Source: Flavobacteriia bacterium
GTDB taxonomy: Bacteria; Bacteroidota; Bacteroidia; Flavobacteriales_D; Crocinitomicaceae
Assembly (NCBI GenBank): GCA_016178305.1
Contig: JACOTM010000070.1
Location: forward strand, 1-64,000
Length of the DNA: 64,000 nt
Reading direction: 5' to 3'
Below the pieces are notes generated by a model. The model ran no database searches, was not told the origin of the DNA, and was given only the letters and a program-made list of their open reading frames with translations. Of the stretch, positions 30,186 to 40,608 are shown one piece after another. Numbering within the stretch: the first letter of the stretch is position 1; each line of letters begins with the position of its first letter. The position numbers were made by a program, and so were the translations under genes.

Positions 30186-31874
30186 ATGAAAATGATAAAT
30201 ATTACTCAAAAAATGATTTTTGCATTCACGCTTTTATTTTCAACAATTGCAAATGCTCAACAATGGGGAAATTATACGTTGTATGCTGCTCAAAATGGAA
30301 CAAATGCAACGTTAATTGATACAAATGGAACAACCTATCATTCGTGGACATTTGCAACTCAAACAGCATATTCAACTTATTTACTACAAGGTGGGATTAT
30401 TTTACGCTCTGTTAAAAAATCCGGTGTGTCTTTTCAAGGTGGTCCAATTGCGGGTGAATTTCAAAAAGTGGATTGGGATGGAAATATATTATGGGATTAC
30501 AGTTATTCAACAACGACACATTGTTCTCATCATGATATCGAAGCTATGCCGAATGGAAATGTAATAATTATTGCTTATGATAAAAAAACTTCATCTGAAG
30601 TTGCTGCTGCTGGAGGTACATACAATGGTGAGATGTGGCCGGAAAGTATAATTGAAATTAAGCAAACTGGTGCTACTACTGGTGATATCGTTTGGGAATG
30701 GCATCTTTGGGATCATTTAGTTCAAAATGTAGATAATACAAAAGCAAATTACAGTGCCTCTATTGTAAATAATTCAGGTTTATACAATATCAATTACAAT
30801 AAAACCAAAGATTTTATGCACATGAATGGTATTGATTACGACCCAATTAAAGATCAAATTACATTTAGTTCTCATTATCTGGATGAAATGTATATTATTG
30901 ATCACAGTACTACAAGCTTGGAAGCAGCGTCACATGCCGGAGGTAATTCTGGAAAAGGTGGAGATTTTATATATAGATATGGAAATCCTTCGGTTTATGA
31001 AGCGACTGGTAACACCGTAATTGATGTAGTCCACGATGCACATTTTATTCCTGAAGGTGTTCCAAATTCAGGTTATTTAGTAGGATTTATTAATAAAGGC
31101 ATTTCTTCTTCTCAATCTTCTGTTGATCAAGTTGACGTTCCTAGAAATGGTTATAATTATGACCTAACTTTGGGAGAAGCTTATGCCCCATCTACATATA
31201 CACTCAGACATGCTTGTAACGGATATACAAGTAATCAAGGTAACTCTCAACAATTACCTAATGGGAATATGTTGGTTTGTATGGCTTTTTTAGGGTCAAT
31301 GTATGAAGTCGATCCTCAGGGAAATACAATTTGGACAATTACTCCTGGTGGGACGTTAGTACATGCTTATCGTTATGATGAATGTTATGTAAGTAATGTA
31401 GCATCTGAATTACCTGTTGTTACAGCTGGTAGCTCTACATTAACTTCAACTATTGCTTCAACTTATCAATGGTATTATAATGGAGAGCAATTAGTAGGAG
31501 AAACAAATCAAACTTATACTCCTTCTGTTTCTGGAATTTATTTAGTAAGAACAACAGATGCCAATGGGTGTGTTTTTTATTATTCTGAAGGCGTTTATTT
31601 TGAATATATTAACACAAGTGGTGTTCAGGAATTACAAAAAAATGTAGCATTTTCTGTGTATCCAAACCCAACAAGTGGAATGCTTGAAATTTATGATACA
31701 AAGCTGAAACAAAATAACACCATCGTTAAAGTTTTAGATTCATCTGGAAAAGTGTTATTTGAAACTGAAAATTCAACAACAATCGATCTTTCTTCTTATG
31801 AAAATGGTTTGTATTTAATTACGATTTCAAATTCGGAAGGAAGTCAAACAAAAAGAGTTTCATTGATTAAATAA
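30186..31874 (+). CDS. Aryl-sulfate sulfotransferase family protein with T9SS sorting domain
   Basis: HCSHHDIEAMPNGNVIII; WPESIIEIKQTGATTGDIVWEWHLWDHLVQ; HACNGYTSNQGNSQQLPNGNMLVC; C-terminal VYPNPTSGMLEIYD. Confidence 0.8.
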   Translation: MKMINITQKMIFAFTLLFSTIANAQQWGNYTLYAAQNGTNATLIDTNGTTYHSWTFATQTAYSTYLLQGGIILRSVKKSGVSFQGGPIAGEFQKVDWDGNILWDYSYSTTTHCSHHDIEAMPNGNVIIIAYDKKTSSEVAAAGGTYNGEMWPESIIEIKQTGATTGDIVWEWHLWDHLVQNVDNTKANYSASIVNNSGLYNINYNKTKDFMHMNGIDYDPIKDQITFSSHYLDEMYIIDHSTTSLEAASHAGGNSGKGGDFIYRYGNPSVYEATGNTVIDVVHDAHFIPEGVPNSGYLVGFINKGISSSQSSVDQVDVPRNGYNYDLTLGEAYAPSTYTLRHACNGYTSNQGNSQQLPNGNMLVCMAFLGSMYEVDPQGNTIWTITPGGTLVHAYRYDECYVSNVASELPVVTAGSSTLTSTIASTYQWYYNGEQLVGETNQTYTPSVSGIYLVRTTDANGCVFYYSEGVYFEYINTSGVQELQKNVAFSVYPNPTSGMLEIYDTKLKQNNTIVKVLDSSGKVLFETENSTTIDLSSYENGLYLITISNSEGSQTKRVSLIK

Positions 31875-31924
31875 AAACTATAATTATTGTTGATTATCTA
31901 TTTATATTTTAAATAATTACTAGT

Positions 31925-32932
31925 ATGAAAAAATATTATATTATTTTATTTTTTTTCAGTTTTTCTTTCATGACATTTGCAAAAAAAGTAAAATTTGCTG
32001 TTGACATGACGGATCAAATTGTAAATACAACAGGTGTTCATATTGCAGGAGATTTTCAAACGATAGCAGGTTTTGCTGGTGGAGATTGGGTTTCAAATTC
32101 AACACTATTGTCTCAAGAGCTAAACAATCCAAATATTTATAGTATCGTCGTTGATTTACCTGCTTTTGCTAAATATGAGTATAAATTTATAAATGGTGAT
32201 CAGTTTTATGAAACAGAATTTGTACCCATTGAGTCAAGAGTTGGTTATAATTTCAATGATAACAGATGGTTATATGTAGATTCTTTAAGTAATGATACAA
32301 CTTTTGTAGGAGCTATTCGATTTTCACAAAATACTCCAATTGGGATGAATTTAATTCGTTTTAAAGTTAATTTGTCGAATGAAATTGTTGCATCAAATGG
32401 TATTCATCTGGAAGGTAATTTTCAGGGATGGAACACGATTTCTACCAGAATGTATAGCTTTCAGGATCAGGTATATGAGTACATTGCTTATCAAGATACT
32501 TTCATTACAGATTGTACTTATAAATTTATAAATGGTAATACTATGAATGATGAGGAAATAATTCCGTCAGCTTGTTCTGTTTTTGGAAATAGGTCGGTCA
32601 TTTACGATAAAGATACAGTTCTTGCAACCGTTTGTTTTTCGGCGTGCGAAAACTGTATAAATACCAGTAATTTATCAGAGTTAAAATCAATTTCCAGTTC
32701 TACAATTTATCCGAATCCTTTTGAAACTTCTGCATTATTGGTTTTCAATGATTCTGAATTAGAACATCAAATTCAAATTTATAACAGCGCTGGAATTTGT
32801 GTAAGAACGTATTCTTCAATAAAAACAGAATCTGTTTCCATTGAAAAAGGCAACTTGGATAGCGGAATCTATTTTATTTCAATAAATTCTTCTGCTAAAA
32901 ATACGCACACTCAAAAATTGAGTATTCAATAA
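31925..32932 (+). CDS. Secreted protein with two carbohydrate-binding/early-set-like modules and T9SS sorting domain
   Basis: Internal duplication VKFAVDMTDQIVNTTGVHIAGDFQ... / IRFKVNLSNEIVASNGIHLEGNFQGW...; YKFINGD/YKFINGN; C-terminal IYPNPFETSALLVF. Confidence 0.7.
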   Translation: MKKYYIILFFFSFSFMTFAKKVKFAVDMTDQIVNTTGVHIAGDFQTIAGFAGGDWVSNSTLLSQELNNPNIYSIVVDLPAFAKYEYKFINGDQFYETEFVPIESRVGYNFNDNRWLYVDSLSNDTTFVGAIRFSQNTPIGMNLIRFKVNLSNEIVASNGIHLEGNFQGWNTISTRMYSFQDQVYEYIAYQDTFITDCTYKFINGNTMNDEEIIPSACSVFGNRSVIYDKDTVLATVCFSACENCINTSNLSELKSISSSTIYPNPFETSALLVFNDSELEHQIQIYNSAGICVRTYSSIKTESVSIEKGNLDSGIYFISINSSAKNTHTQKLSIQ

Positions 32933-32938
32933 TAAAAT

Positions 32939-35233
32939 ATGTTATTAAAGAAATTTTTCCCCGTCTTATTTTTAGTTTTTTCTTTTCAAGGAAATTCGCA
33001 AAGTAGTTTCTATCAACTAGATGTTGTGCAAAAAATAGAACTGTTTTTTAGCCAACCTAATTGGGATTATCAATTAGATACATCAAAAATTGGACTGGAA
33101 GGATACGTGATGGCTGATTCAATGCGCATAAATGGAGTTTTATTTGATAGCATTGGCGTGAAATATAAAGGAAATAGTTCGTATAATTCGACCTATGATA
33201 AAAACCCGTTACACATTGCTTTAGATGAATATAAAAGTCAAAATTATCAAGGTTATAAAGATGTTAAATTAGGAAATGGTTATGGAGATCCTTCTATGAT
33301 TCGTGAAGTTTTATCATATTCAATTTTAGGAAATTACATGGATTGTCCTAAAGCAAATTTTGCTCAAGTTTACATCAATGGTATTTATAACGGCATTTAT
33401 TCAAATGATGAAGGAATTAATAAGAAATTTTGTGCAGAACATTTTTATTCATCAACAAACACGTTTGTAAAATGCAATCCAACGGTAAATCCAAGTCCAA
33501 CAACTAAAAGTAATTTGAAGTACATCCCTTCCGCAGATAGTACAGGATATTATAATTTTTACGAAATGAAATCTACTTCTGGATGGAGTGAATTAATAGA
33601 TTTGTGCAATGATGTTACAAATTCAAATTCAACTCTTGCAGATAAATTAGATTTGGATCGTGTTATCTGGATGCTGGCTTTCAATAATGTGTTAGTTAAT
33701 TTAGATAGTTATTCGGGTGTTTTTGCTCAAAATTATTATTTATATAAGGATAACACCGCAAGATTTAATCCAATTATTTGGGATTTAAACATGTCATTGG
33801 GAGGCTTTCCATACTTAGGGAGTGGAGCAACAAGTATGAATTCTTTATCTGTAACAAATATGCAACAGTTAATACCTTCAATACATGCTGGCGATCCTAA
33901 TTGGCCATTGATGAATGTTATCTTAAACAATGCGCGTTATAAAAAAATGTATATCGCACACATGAAGACAATTACGGAAGAGTTTTTTGCTTCTAACGAA
34001 TATGTGAATGAAGCCAATATATTGCAAAATATAATAGATACAGCAGTTCAAATAGATACAAATACCTTCTTTTCTTACAATCAATTTCAAAATGGTTTAA
34101 GTTTAAACATTGTTAATGGAAGTTATACAGTGCCAGGAATTAGTAATTTGATGGATGCACGTGTTAATTATCTAAATGCAACTGCGGAATTTAATTATTT
34201 AGCACCGACTATTTCGGCAATCCAAAGTGATGTATTAAATCCAACAATAAATAGCTCTTTTATAATGAATGCTACGGTAACCAATGCTTTAACCAATGCT
34301 GTTTTTTTTGGTTATCGAACAAGTTTTCAGCAAAAATTTATAAAAATACAAATGTATGATGATGGCTTGCATAGTGATGGTGCGGCGAATGATAATGTTT
34401 ATGGTGTATCGTTAACAATGTTATCAAGTGAAATGCAATATTATATTTATGCTGAAAACAACGAGGCAGGTAAATTTTCTCTACAACGTGCAGAGCATAC
34501 ATATTACACGATTACAGCAAATGTTCAAACAGCAACAATAGGACAAATTGTGCTAAATGAATTTTTGGCATCTAATCAAACAGATACAATAGATCATGCA
34601 AATCAATATGATGATTGGATTGAGTTATATAATACAACAAACACACCTTTAAGTTTATCGGGACTTTATTTAACAGATGATACGTTGGATTTATATAAGT
34701 ATGTTTTTCCTTCAACAGCGATAATTCCCGCATATAGTCATTTAATTATTTGGGCGGATCAAGAGAATTCTACAACAGATGAACTTCACTGTAATTTTAA
34801 ACTTTCAGCAGCAGGTGATTTTTTAGCATTGGTTGGACAAAATACCATTTATGATTCCATACGATTTTCGATTCAAAATATAGATGTTTCTGTAGGAAGA
34901 TGTCCAGATGGAATAGGGAATTTTGTACCTCAAGATTTTACGACGTTTAACGCTTCAAACTGTGTCTTAGCTTCAGTAAATTCGTTGACTCAAACAGATT
35001 TTCAATTGTTTCCAAATCCAACGTCTTCTAATTTTAAAATAGCAAGTTCTTCTTTTGATTATAGTATAAAAGTATTGAATCAATTTGGGGAAGAAATTAA
35101 TGTTGAATATAATGAATCGACAGGCGAACGCATTTATCAGATAAATAATTTGAATTCAGGAATTTATACTGTTCAGATTCAAATTAAAAATGAACAAATT
35201 CAAGTGAAAAAATTAGTTGTTATTCGGGAGTAA
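32939..35233 (+). CDS. CotH kinase family protein with lamin-tail-like domain and T9SS sorting domain
   Basis: VKYKGNSSYNSTYDKNPLHIAL; GYGDPSMIREVLSYSIL; YINGIYNGIYSNDEGINKKF; NPIIWDLNMSLGGF; LTD-like IVLNEFLASNQTDTIDHANQYDDWIELYNTTNTPLSL. Confidence 0.85.
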   Translation: MLLKKFFPVLFLVFSFQGNSQSSFYQLDVVQKIELFFSQPNWDYQLDTSKIGLEGYVMADSMRINGVLFDSIGVKYKGNSSYNSTYDKNPLHIALDEYKSQNYQGYKDVKLGNGYGDPSMIREVLSYSILGNYMDCPKANFAQVYINGIYNGIYSNDEGINKKFCAEHFYSSTNTFVKCNPTVNPSPTTKSNLKYIPSADSTGYYNFYEMKSTSGWSELIDLCNDVTNSNSTLADKLDLDRVIWMLAFNNVLVNLDSYSGVFAQNYYLYKDNTARFNPIIWDLNMSLGGFPYLGSGATSMNSLSVTNMQQLIPSIHAGDPNWPLMNVILNNARYKKMYIAHMKTITEEFFASNEYVNEANILQNIIDTAVQIDTNTFFSYNQFQNGLSLNIVNGSYTVPGISNLMDARVNYLNATAEFNYLAPTISAIQSDVLNPTINSSFIMNATVTNALTNAVFFGYRTSFQQKFIKIQMYDDGLHSDGAANDNVYGVSLTMLSSEMQYYIYAENNEAGKFSLQRAEHTYYTITANVQTATIGQIVLNEFLASNQTDTIDHANQYDDWIELYNTTNTPLSLSGLYLTDDTLDLYKYVFPSTAIIPAYSHLIIWADQENSTTDELHCNFKLSAAGDFLALVGQNTIYDSIRFSIQNIDVSVGRCPDGIGNFVPQDFTTFNASNCVLASVNSLTQTDFQLFPNPTSSNFKIASSSFDYSIKVLNQFGEEINVEYNESTGERIYQINNLNSGIYTVQIQIKNEQIQVKKLVVIRE

Positions 35234-35509
35234 AACAGCCGAAATTTTGGTGCGTTTGAGAGCCGTTAAGTTAATATCGGCATTATTCCAGAAAAACATA
35301 CTGGTAAATTCAAAGTGAAAATGGTATAATACTTAAAATTAGAGTTGTAATTGCTGACAAACAAATAAAGACTAGGAATAAATTAATGATTAATTTATAA
35401 AAGATTATTTTCATTTTATAAATTTTTCTAAAAATAAGTTAAATAACACGAAAGTAAACTAAATTACATCCTTTCTCAATATATTCGTATAAACTTAATA
35501 ATTGAAAAA

Positions 35510-36304
35510 ATGAGGACAAATCACGAAATAGATTACAAAATAATTGGAAGTGAAATGCAATGTGTGGAAATTGAATTAGATCCACAAGAAACGGTTATTG
35601 CTGAACCAGGGGCATTTATGTATATGGATGACGGTATTCAAATGGAAACGATTTTTGGAGATGGATCTACGCAACAAAATTCTGGTTTTATGAGTAAATT
35701 GTTCAGTGCCGGGAAAAGATTATTAACAGGAGAAAGTATGTTTATGACTGCTTATACGCATACAACTTATGGAAAGGCTAGAGTTGCATTTGCATCACCT
35801 TATCCTGGGAAAATTATACCGATTGATTTATCTGAAATGGGTGGAAAGTTAATCTGTCAAAAAGATGCGTTTTTATGTGCTGCAAAAGGAGTTTCTGTTG
35901 GCATTGAATTTCAAAAGAAATTAGGAACAGGTTTATTTGGTGGAGAAGGGTTCATTATGCAAAAGTTAGAAGGTGATGGAATGGCTTTTTGTCACGCAGG
36001 TGGGCACATCATTGAACGTGTTTTAAATCCAGGAGAAACTTTAAGAGTGGACACGGGTTGTATCGTTGCCTATACACAAGAAATAGATTACGACATACAA
36101 TTTGTTGGTGGAATAAAAAATACATTGTTTGGAGGTGAAGGAATTTTCTTCGCAACGTTAAGAGGTCCAGGAAAAATATGGTTACAAACTTTACCAATAT
36201 CTCGCTTGGCTTCGAGAGTGTTATCTTATGGAACAACCACTCGTAAAGACGAAGGAAGTATCTTAGGAGGTCTAGGGAATATTTTTGATGGTGATGGGGT
36301 ATAA
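35510..36304 (+). CDS. TIGR00266/AIM24 family protein
   Basis: [40 protein letters not shown]...[22 protein letters not shown]. Confidence 0.88.
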   Translation: MRTNHEIDYKIIGSEMQCVEIELDPQETVIAEPGAFMYMDDGIQMETIFGDGSTQQNSGFMSKLFSAGKRLLTGESMFMTAYTHTTYGKARVAFASPYPGKIIPIDLSEMGGKLICQKDAFLCAAKGVSVGIEFQKKLGTGLFGGEGFIMQKLEGDGMAFCHAGGHIIERVLNPGETLRVDTGCIVAYTQEIDYDIQFVGGIKNTLFGGEGIFFATLRGPGKIWLQTLPISRLASRVLSYGTTTRKDEGSILGGLGNIFDGDGV

Positions 36305-36329
36305 AAGAAATTAGCGGTGCTCTCTTTGA

Positions 36330-36371
36330 GAAGTTAGAAATTTAGATTATGATACTTTAATTTCTAACTTC
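36330..36371. terminator. Bidirectional terminator-like hairpin between convergent genes
   Basis: 13-bp stem GAAGTTAGAAATT / AATTTCTAACTTC. Confidence 0.65.
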
Positions 36372-36384
36372 CGTTATTTTTTTA

Positions 36385-36843
36385 TCACCATTCTCTCCAT
36401 TCCTCAGTGATGTCTTCGTCTCTTGAGTTAAAACCTTTGAAACTCCCTGAAAGAATGATGATTTCAGCGATATCCTCTCGTTGTTCAGTTTCAATTAGTT
36501 CTTCTCCACATTTTTCATTTATGTCATTTAATAATTTAACGGTTTTCTCTACCAAAAGCATGGCTTCTTTTTTAGACTCTGCTTTTTCAATATGAATAAT
36601 GTAATCATCTATAATATGCATACATTTTTCAACATCTTTTTTATCATAAGATGTCACACCTGGCTCAATGAAATTAATCATGTTTTCTTTTAATCTCGTG
36701 TAGATTTCTTCGATTTCTGTGTTTTTAATAGTTACCATTGCTTTATTTTTTACGTAGTTTTTATTTTTTGATTTACAAGAAAACCCTAAAATGATAATTA
36801 ATATTATAGATAATATGGATAAACTTGAAATTTTGTATTTCAT
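36385..36843 (-). CDS. Hypothetical lipoprotein
   Basis: MKYKISSLSILSIILIIILGFSCKSKN lipobox-like N-terminus. Confidence 0.65.
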   Translation of the reverse strand: MKYKISSLSILSIILIIILGFSCKSKNKNYVKNKAMVTIKNTEIEEIYTRLKENMINFIEPGVTSYDKKDVEKCMHIIDDYIIHIEKAESKKEAMLLVEKTVKLLNDINEKCGEELIETEQREDIAEIIILSGSFKGFNSRDEDITEEWREW

Positions 36844-36927
36844 AATTGATTGTTTTATATATTATTTTTCGGAGTAGAATTTAAAACTTTAACTTAGTTT
36901 CTCAAATTCGAAGCTAAATTTCTAACC

Positions 36928-37437
36928 TTATACCAAAGCGTTGAATGCCATTATTTTCTTGTCAGTTGGTTCCGAATATTCTATTTCTTTAAAGTAATTG
37001 TCGCCCCAATCTACTTGAATAAAGTTAAATTGAGGAGCTAAAGTCGTTTTTAATCCCATGCATTTCAAGGTCTTATCTATAGGTTTTCTTTTCGAAAAAC
37101 TTACAATTAAATCTTTTCCTTTACCATTTGTTTTGTCTGCAATTTCTTGGAATTCATTTATTGGGTTAAGATCCAGTAAAATACAGCTATGATAGAGTTT
37201 TGTCAACTGTACAATATTGTCACGAAAATCCTGTCTAACCCCTTCAATCACATTGGCATAAAGTCCCCTTTCTATAAATTGTTTGTTTTTCTTTTGAACT
37301 GCTAACACTGCACACTCAGACATAAAACGGACAAGAGAATACAGTATTATCTGAGATTTTCCAATTTCTCTTTCGATTTGATCTCGTGATTGACTGCTTG
37401 AGTTAATATATTTTTTAATTATTTTTTCTGTCTTCAT
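36928..37437 (-). CDS. Hypothetical protein
   Basis: 169-aa ORF; no recognised family. Confidence 0.55.
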   Translation of the reverse strand: MKTEKIIKKYINSSSQSRDQIEREIGKSQIILYSLVRFMSECAVLAVQKKNKQFIERGLYANVIEGVRQDFRDNIVQLTKLYHSCILLDLNPINEFQEIADKTNGKGKDLIVSFSKRKPIDKTLKCMGLKTTLAPQFNFIQVDWGDNYFKEIEYSEPTDKKIMAFNALV

Positions 37438-37663
37438 TTTGTTCTTTTGGTTTACGGTTAACTATTAAACGTCAATTCTTATAGATAATTTTAATAAGGT
37501 ATTAACTTTTTTTCTATCCACAGGAATTCGCTTCCAAATTTTACTTTAACTTATTGTGATTTACTTTAATATACTATCTTGATTTTTAAAATAAAGAAAT
37601 TCAACATACATAGTGTGTATTTCATTATCTTGTTTTAATTGATAATATGAAAATTCAATATAA

Positions 37664-37750
37664 TTCTGACTAACGTTTTGAGGCTATAAGTAGCGGCGCT
37701 CTGGAAATAGTGCATGATCTCAAGCCGTTGTTTGCACCTCTGTTACTAGC
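37664..37750. repeat. attC-like folded element 1
   Basis: TTCTGACTAACGTTTTGAGG...CGGC...GCCG...CACCTCTGTTACTAG: TAAC/GTTA ends and GAGG/CCTC arms. Confidence 0.4.
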
Positions 37751-37862
37751 TGATTTTGACACCCTGCTTATACGGATTTCCCATGTGTAGTGTTACTCGA
37801 ATTCATTTTTTTATTACGATATTTTTCTTGAATTTTTAATAATTTAAAAAATGATGAATTAA

Positions 37863-38300
37863 TTAACAATTCTCAACTGTTAAATATACTTCTTGAAATT
37901 CGTGCTTCATGAACTCTAAAGCCCCAATACATTCTGAAACCACTAATAAATCTATTGTCAATCTGGAGAGTTGGTCTATCTGCCCTTTACTAATCGAATC
38001 TTTAAGAAATGGATACAACATTTTATTCTTCAATTTTTCCAACACAGTAATTAGCTTGTAAATATTTACGATGTTAGGATTAAACTCTTCATCTCCTTCT
38101 AGTACGGCTACACTTTCTTTTCCATAACAAGATTTTAAAATAGCTATATCTTCTAAAGTAAAATTCTCAGTATAATGAAAATAACTATTTCCCCAATCAA
38201 TCAAAATATTTCCAAGTTGATAACAGCCAATTGAAGTTGTAAATTTATTTTCATTTTCTGTTCCATTAATTATTGGAATAATCTCTATAAAGTCAGCCAT
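37863..38300 (-). CDS. Hypothetical protein
   Basis: 145-aa ORF; no recognised family. Confidence 0.55.
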   Translation of the reverse strand: MADFIEIIPIINGTENENKFTTSIGCYQLGNILIDWGNSYFHYTENFTLEDIAILKSCYGKESVAVLEGDEEFNPNIVNIYKLITVLEKLKNKMLYPFLKDSISKGQIDQLSRLTIDLLVVSECIGALEFMKHEFQEVYLTVENC

Positions 38301-38502
38301 GAGTATTTATTTTTATAATTTACATTTCTTAATTTAAATATATTCAAAATCATTGTTTCAACAACTTTTGAGTTTATTTTTTTGTCTTAAGTACTTCTTC
38401 TTTTTATCAATTTTAATCGAAGAAAGATTTTCAATATTTATCTTCGTATGGTTTTTTATTTTTTGAATTATTGATATAAATCCAACTATATGCTGATTTA
38501 CT

Positions 38503-39210
38503 TTAAATTTTCAAATTCGGGATAAAATTTGAATTTCCATTCCATTCTCCAAATTCCGAAATAGGCTTAAATCGTAAAGTAGTGAATTCATAATGAAAAT
38601 CTTTGCGAATGCTTTCTTTTATTGCATCTGAATGTCTGTTTGGTTGTGGTATATTACTATGCCCCTGAACCATATCGGTCATTTCTTTCTGTGTTTTCCA
38701 AATTGAAAAAGTCGAAATTGTATTTGGAAATCTTATTGATGCTAATGATAATGTTGTTCCATTGTGATCACGAACTAATTTTTCTACAAGTCGTCCCCAT
38801 TTTATAAATCTTGGTATTTGAAAGAACTTCATTCGAGCAATTGTTACAGCTACTACGGGTAATTCGCAACTATTATTTTGATGAATTTCATCAGTTAATA
38901 TTAATTCAGATAGTTCACCCCATTGTCGTAAAAAGATTAACCTTGTATGCCAACCATTAGAAAGAATTTTCCCTATTTTATTATTCTCTAAAAAGTTATT
39001 AATATCTGATTCATTTTCCCATTGAGCAAAAATTACTATTTTATTGAATAACATACGCTTTTTAGAAATAATCGGAGATCCTAATATCATAAATGTCATA
39101 CGTTCAGCGTGGATTAAGCCAGGAATTTTTTGTGAATTAAGAGATGAAAAAATAACTCTTAAAGTTGAAATGTAAGAGGTTTTTACTAAATGATATGTGA
39201 ATACACTCAT
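38503..39210 (-). CDS. Spheroidene monooxygenase-like (CrtA/heme-dependent monooxygenase-like) protein
   Basis: VAVTIARMKFFQIPRFIKWGRLVEKLVRDHNGTTLSLASIRFPNTISTFSIWKTQKEMTDMVQG...HSDAIKESIRKDFHYEFTTLRFKPI. Confidence 0.5.
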   Translation of the reverse strand: MSVFTYHLVKTSYISTLRVIFSSLNSQKIPGLIHAERMTFMILGSPIISKKRMLFNKIVIFAQWENESDINNFLENNKIGKILSNGWHTRLIFLRQWGELSELILTDEIHQNNSCELPVVAVTIARMKFFQIPRFIKWGRLVEKLVRDHNGTTLSLASIRFPNTISTFSIWKTQKEMTDMVQGHSNIPQPNRHSDAIKESIRKDFHYEFTTLRFKPISEFGEWNGNSNFIPNLKI

Positions 39211-39331
39211 ATTATTTATATCAAATTATAAACTTTGTTGATAATTTTTGAATTTAGTTTTTTTATGAATTTAATTCTAAAATAATAATTTTTTTTTAAA
39301 ATGAATATTTTTAAAATGTGTTTTTTTGTAT

Positions 39332-39777
39332 TTATTTTATTTTTTCTATTTCGTCGTTGGTTAAATGCGCAGGAGGTAAAATAATTCCTGCTTGAGTAGG
39401 TTCTCCAATTTCAGTAAAAAATTATCTAAGCCCGCAGGTATTACTGTACATAATAAATGCGCTGTTTTGTCGCTCTTGTTTTTAAAGCAATGAACTCCTC
39501 CACCAAATGGGATATTGATAAGTGAACCTTTTTTTGTAATATATTTTCCTTTTTCCGTTTTAAATTCAACCTCGCCATCTACAACATAAAACATTTCTTG
39601 CATATCAACATGAGAATGAGGCGAAGGACCACCACCCGGTGGCACAAGCATGTCTATGACAGCATAGTTTCCACCGGTCTGATGTCCCGAAACAATGATT
39701 CTATAACTATTTCCTGCTACGGAAATGCTTTGGCCTTGCTCTTTCTCAATTGTACTTATGTTTTGATTTGCATTCAT
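39332..39777 (-). pseudogene. Cupin-domain protein with C-terminal 1-nt frameshift in a T-tract
   Basis: In-frame ORF 39361-39777 ends LLKLENLLKQELFYLLRI; with one extra T the sequence reads NFFTEIGEPTQAGIILPPAHLTNDEIEKIK and stops at 39332. Confidence 0.75.
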
Positions 39778-39785
39778 TATTTAGA

Positions 39786-40139
39786 CTAAAACTGTTTTTC
39801 TAATTCGTAATATTGAATGTTCTCCATAAACGGGTGAAAAGGCAAAGTGGAATTATATTGCTTTGCTTCCTCAAGGGTCACATCTTTAAAAATTAAAACA
39901 GAGCCGTCAAATGCTGATTTAATGAAGAAATTTTCTAATATTCCTTTTTCTTTCCATTCACCAATTTTAGCAACTTCTGCTTGTCTCTTAGTTTCAAAGT
40001 CCTGTACTTTTTCTGGGTGTACAGTTACCACTACCATTATTCTTTTCATATTTTCTGATTTTTTAGTTTTTGAATTTGATTGTGAAAAAGATAAAAGCAA
40101 TATTGAAATTGCCATAAGTGTAAATATTGCGTTTTTCAT
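39786..40139 (-). CDS. Small secreted YCII/ABM-like (dimeric alpha-beta barrel) protein
   Basis: MVVVTVHPEKVQDFETKRQAEVAKIGEWKEKGILENFFIKSAFDGSVLIFKDVTLEEAKQYNSTLPFHPFM. Confidence 0.6.
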   Translation of the reverse strand: MKNAIFTLMAISILLLSFSQSNSKTKKSENMKRIMVVVTVHPEKVQDFETKRQAEVAKIGEWKEKGILENFFIKSAFDGSVLIFKDVTLEEAKQYNSTLPFHPFMENIQYYELEKQF

Positions 40140-40158
40140 TCTAAATAATTTTATTAAA

Positions 40159-40166
40159 CAAAGGTA
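40159..40166 (-). promoter_or_regulatory. Bacteroidota -7 box for the 39786-40139 gene
   Basis: TACCTTTG on the minus strand, 19 nt upstream of the ATG. Confidence 0.45.
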
Positions 40167-40208
40167 TTAATAAGTACTTTTAAAACACTATTTTTATTGA
40201 AAATACCA

Positions 40209-40224
40209 GTATCTTTTAGGATAC
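40209..40224. promoter_or_regulatory. Candidate operator: inverted repeat directly upstream of the HxlR-type regulator
   Basis: GTATC-TTTTAG-GATAC in the divergent intergenic region. Confidence 0.4.
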
Positions 40225-40233
40225 CTTTTTATA

Positions 40234-40572
40234 ATGACAATGAAAAATAAGCAGAAGCAAATACAACTACGTGATGTGGATGACGTAATTGAAATTATTG
40301 GTGGTCGCTGGCGTGGAGCAATTTTAGCAAGTCTTTGTGATAAAGAAAAACGTTTTAACGAATTGAAAAGAGATTTAGGAAGTATTACTGCGCGAACATT
40401 GACAAACGAATTAAAGTATCTTGAAATGAACAAACTTATCAGTCGTGAAGTTGGTACAACAAGTGTTAGTTCTGTTGTATACAGTCTTACTAAACATGGC
40501 AAGTCGTTAGATCCATTAATTCAGTCGATTGTTTCTTGGGGTCAAAAACACAGGAAGATTGTCTTGGGGTAA
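40234..40572 (+). CDS. HxlR-family winged-helix transcriptional regulator
   Basis: DVIEIIGGRWRGAILASLCDKEKRFNELKRDLGSITARTLTNELKYLEMNKLISREV. Confidence 0.88.
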   Translation: MTMKNKQKQIQLRDVDDVIEIIGGRWRGAILASLCDKEKRFNELKRDLGSITARTLTNELKYLEMNKLISREVGTTSVSSVVYSLTKHGKSLDPLIQSIVSWGQKHRKIVLG

Positions 40573-40608
40573 TTTTTGTTCGTCTATTTGTGTAGTGTCG
40601 TCAATGGG

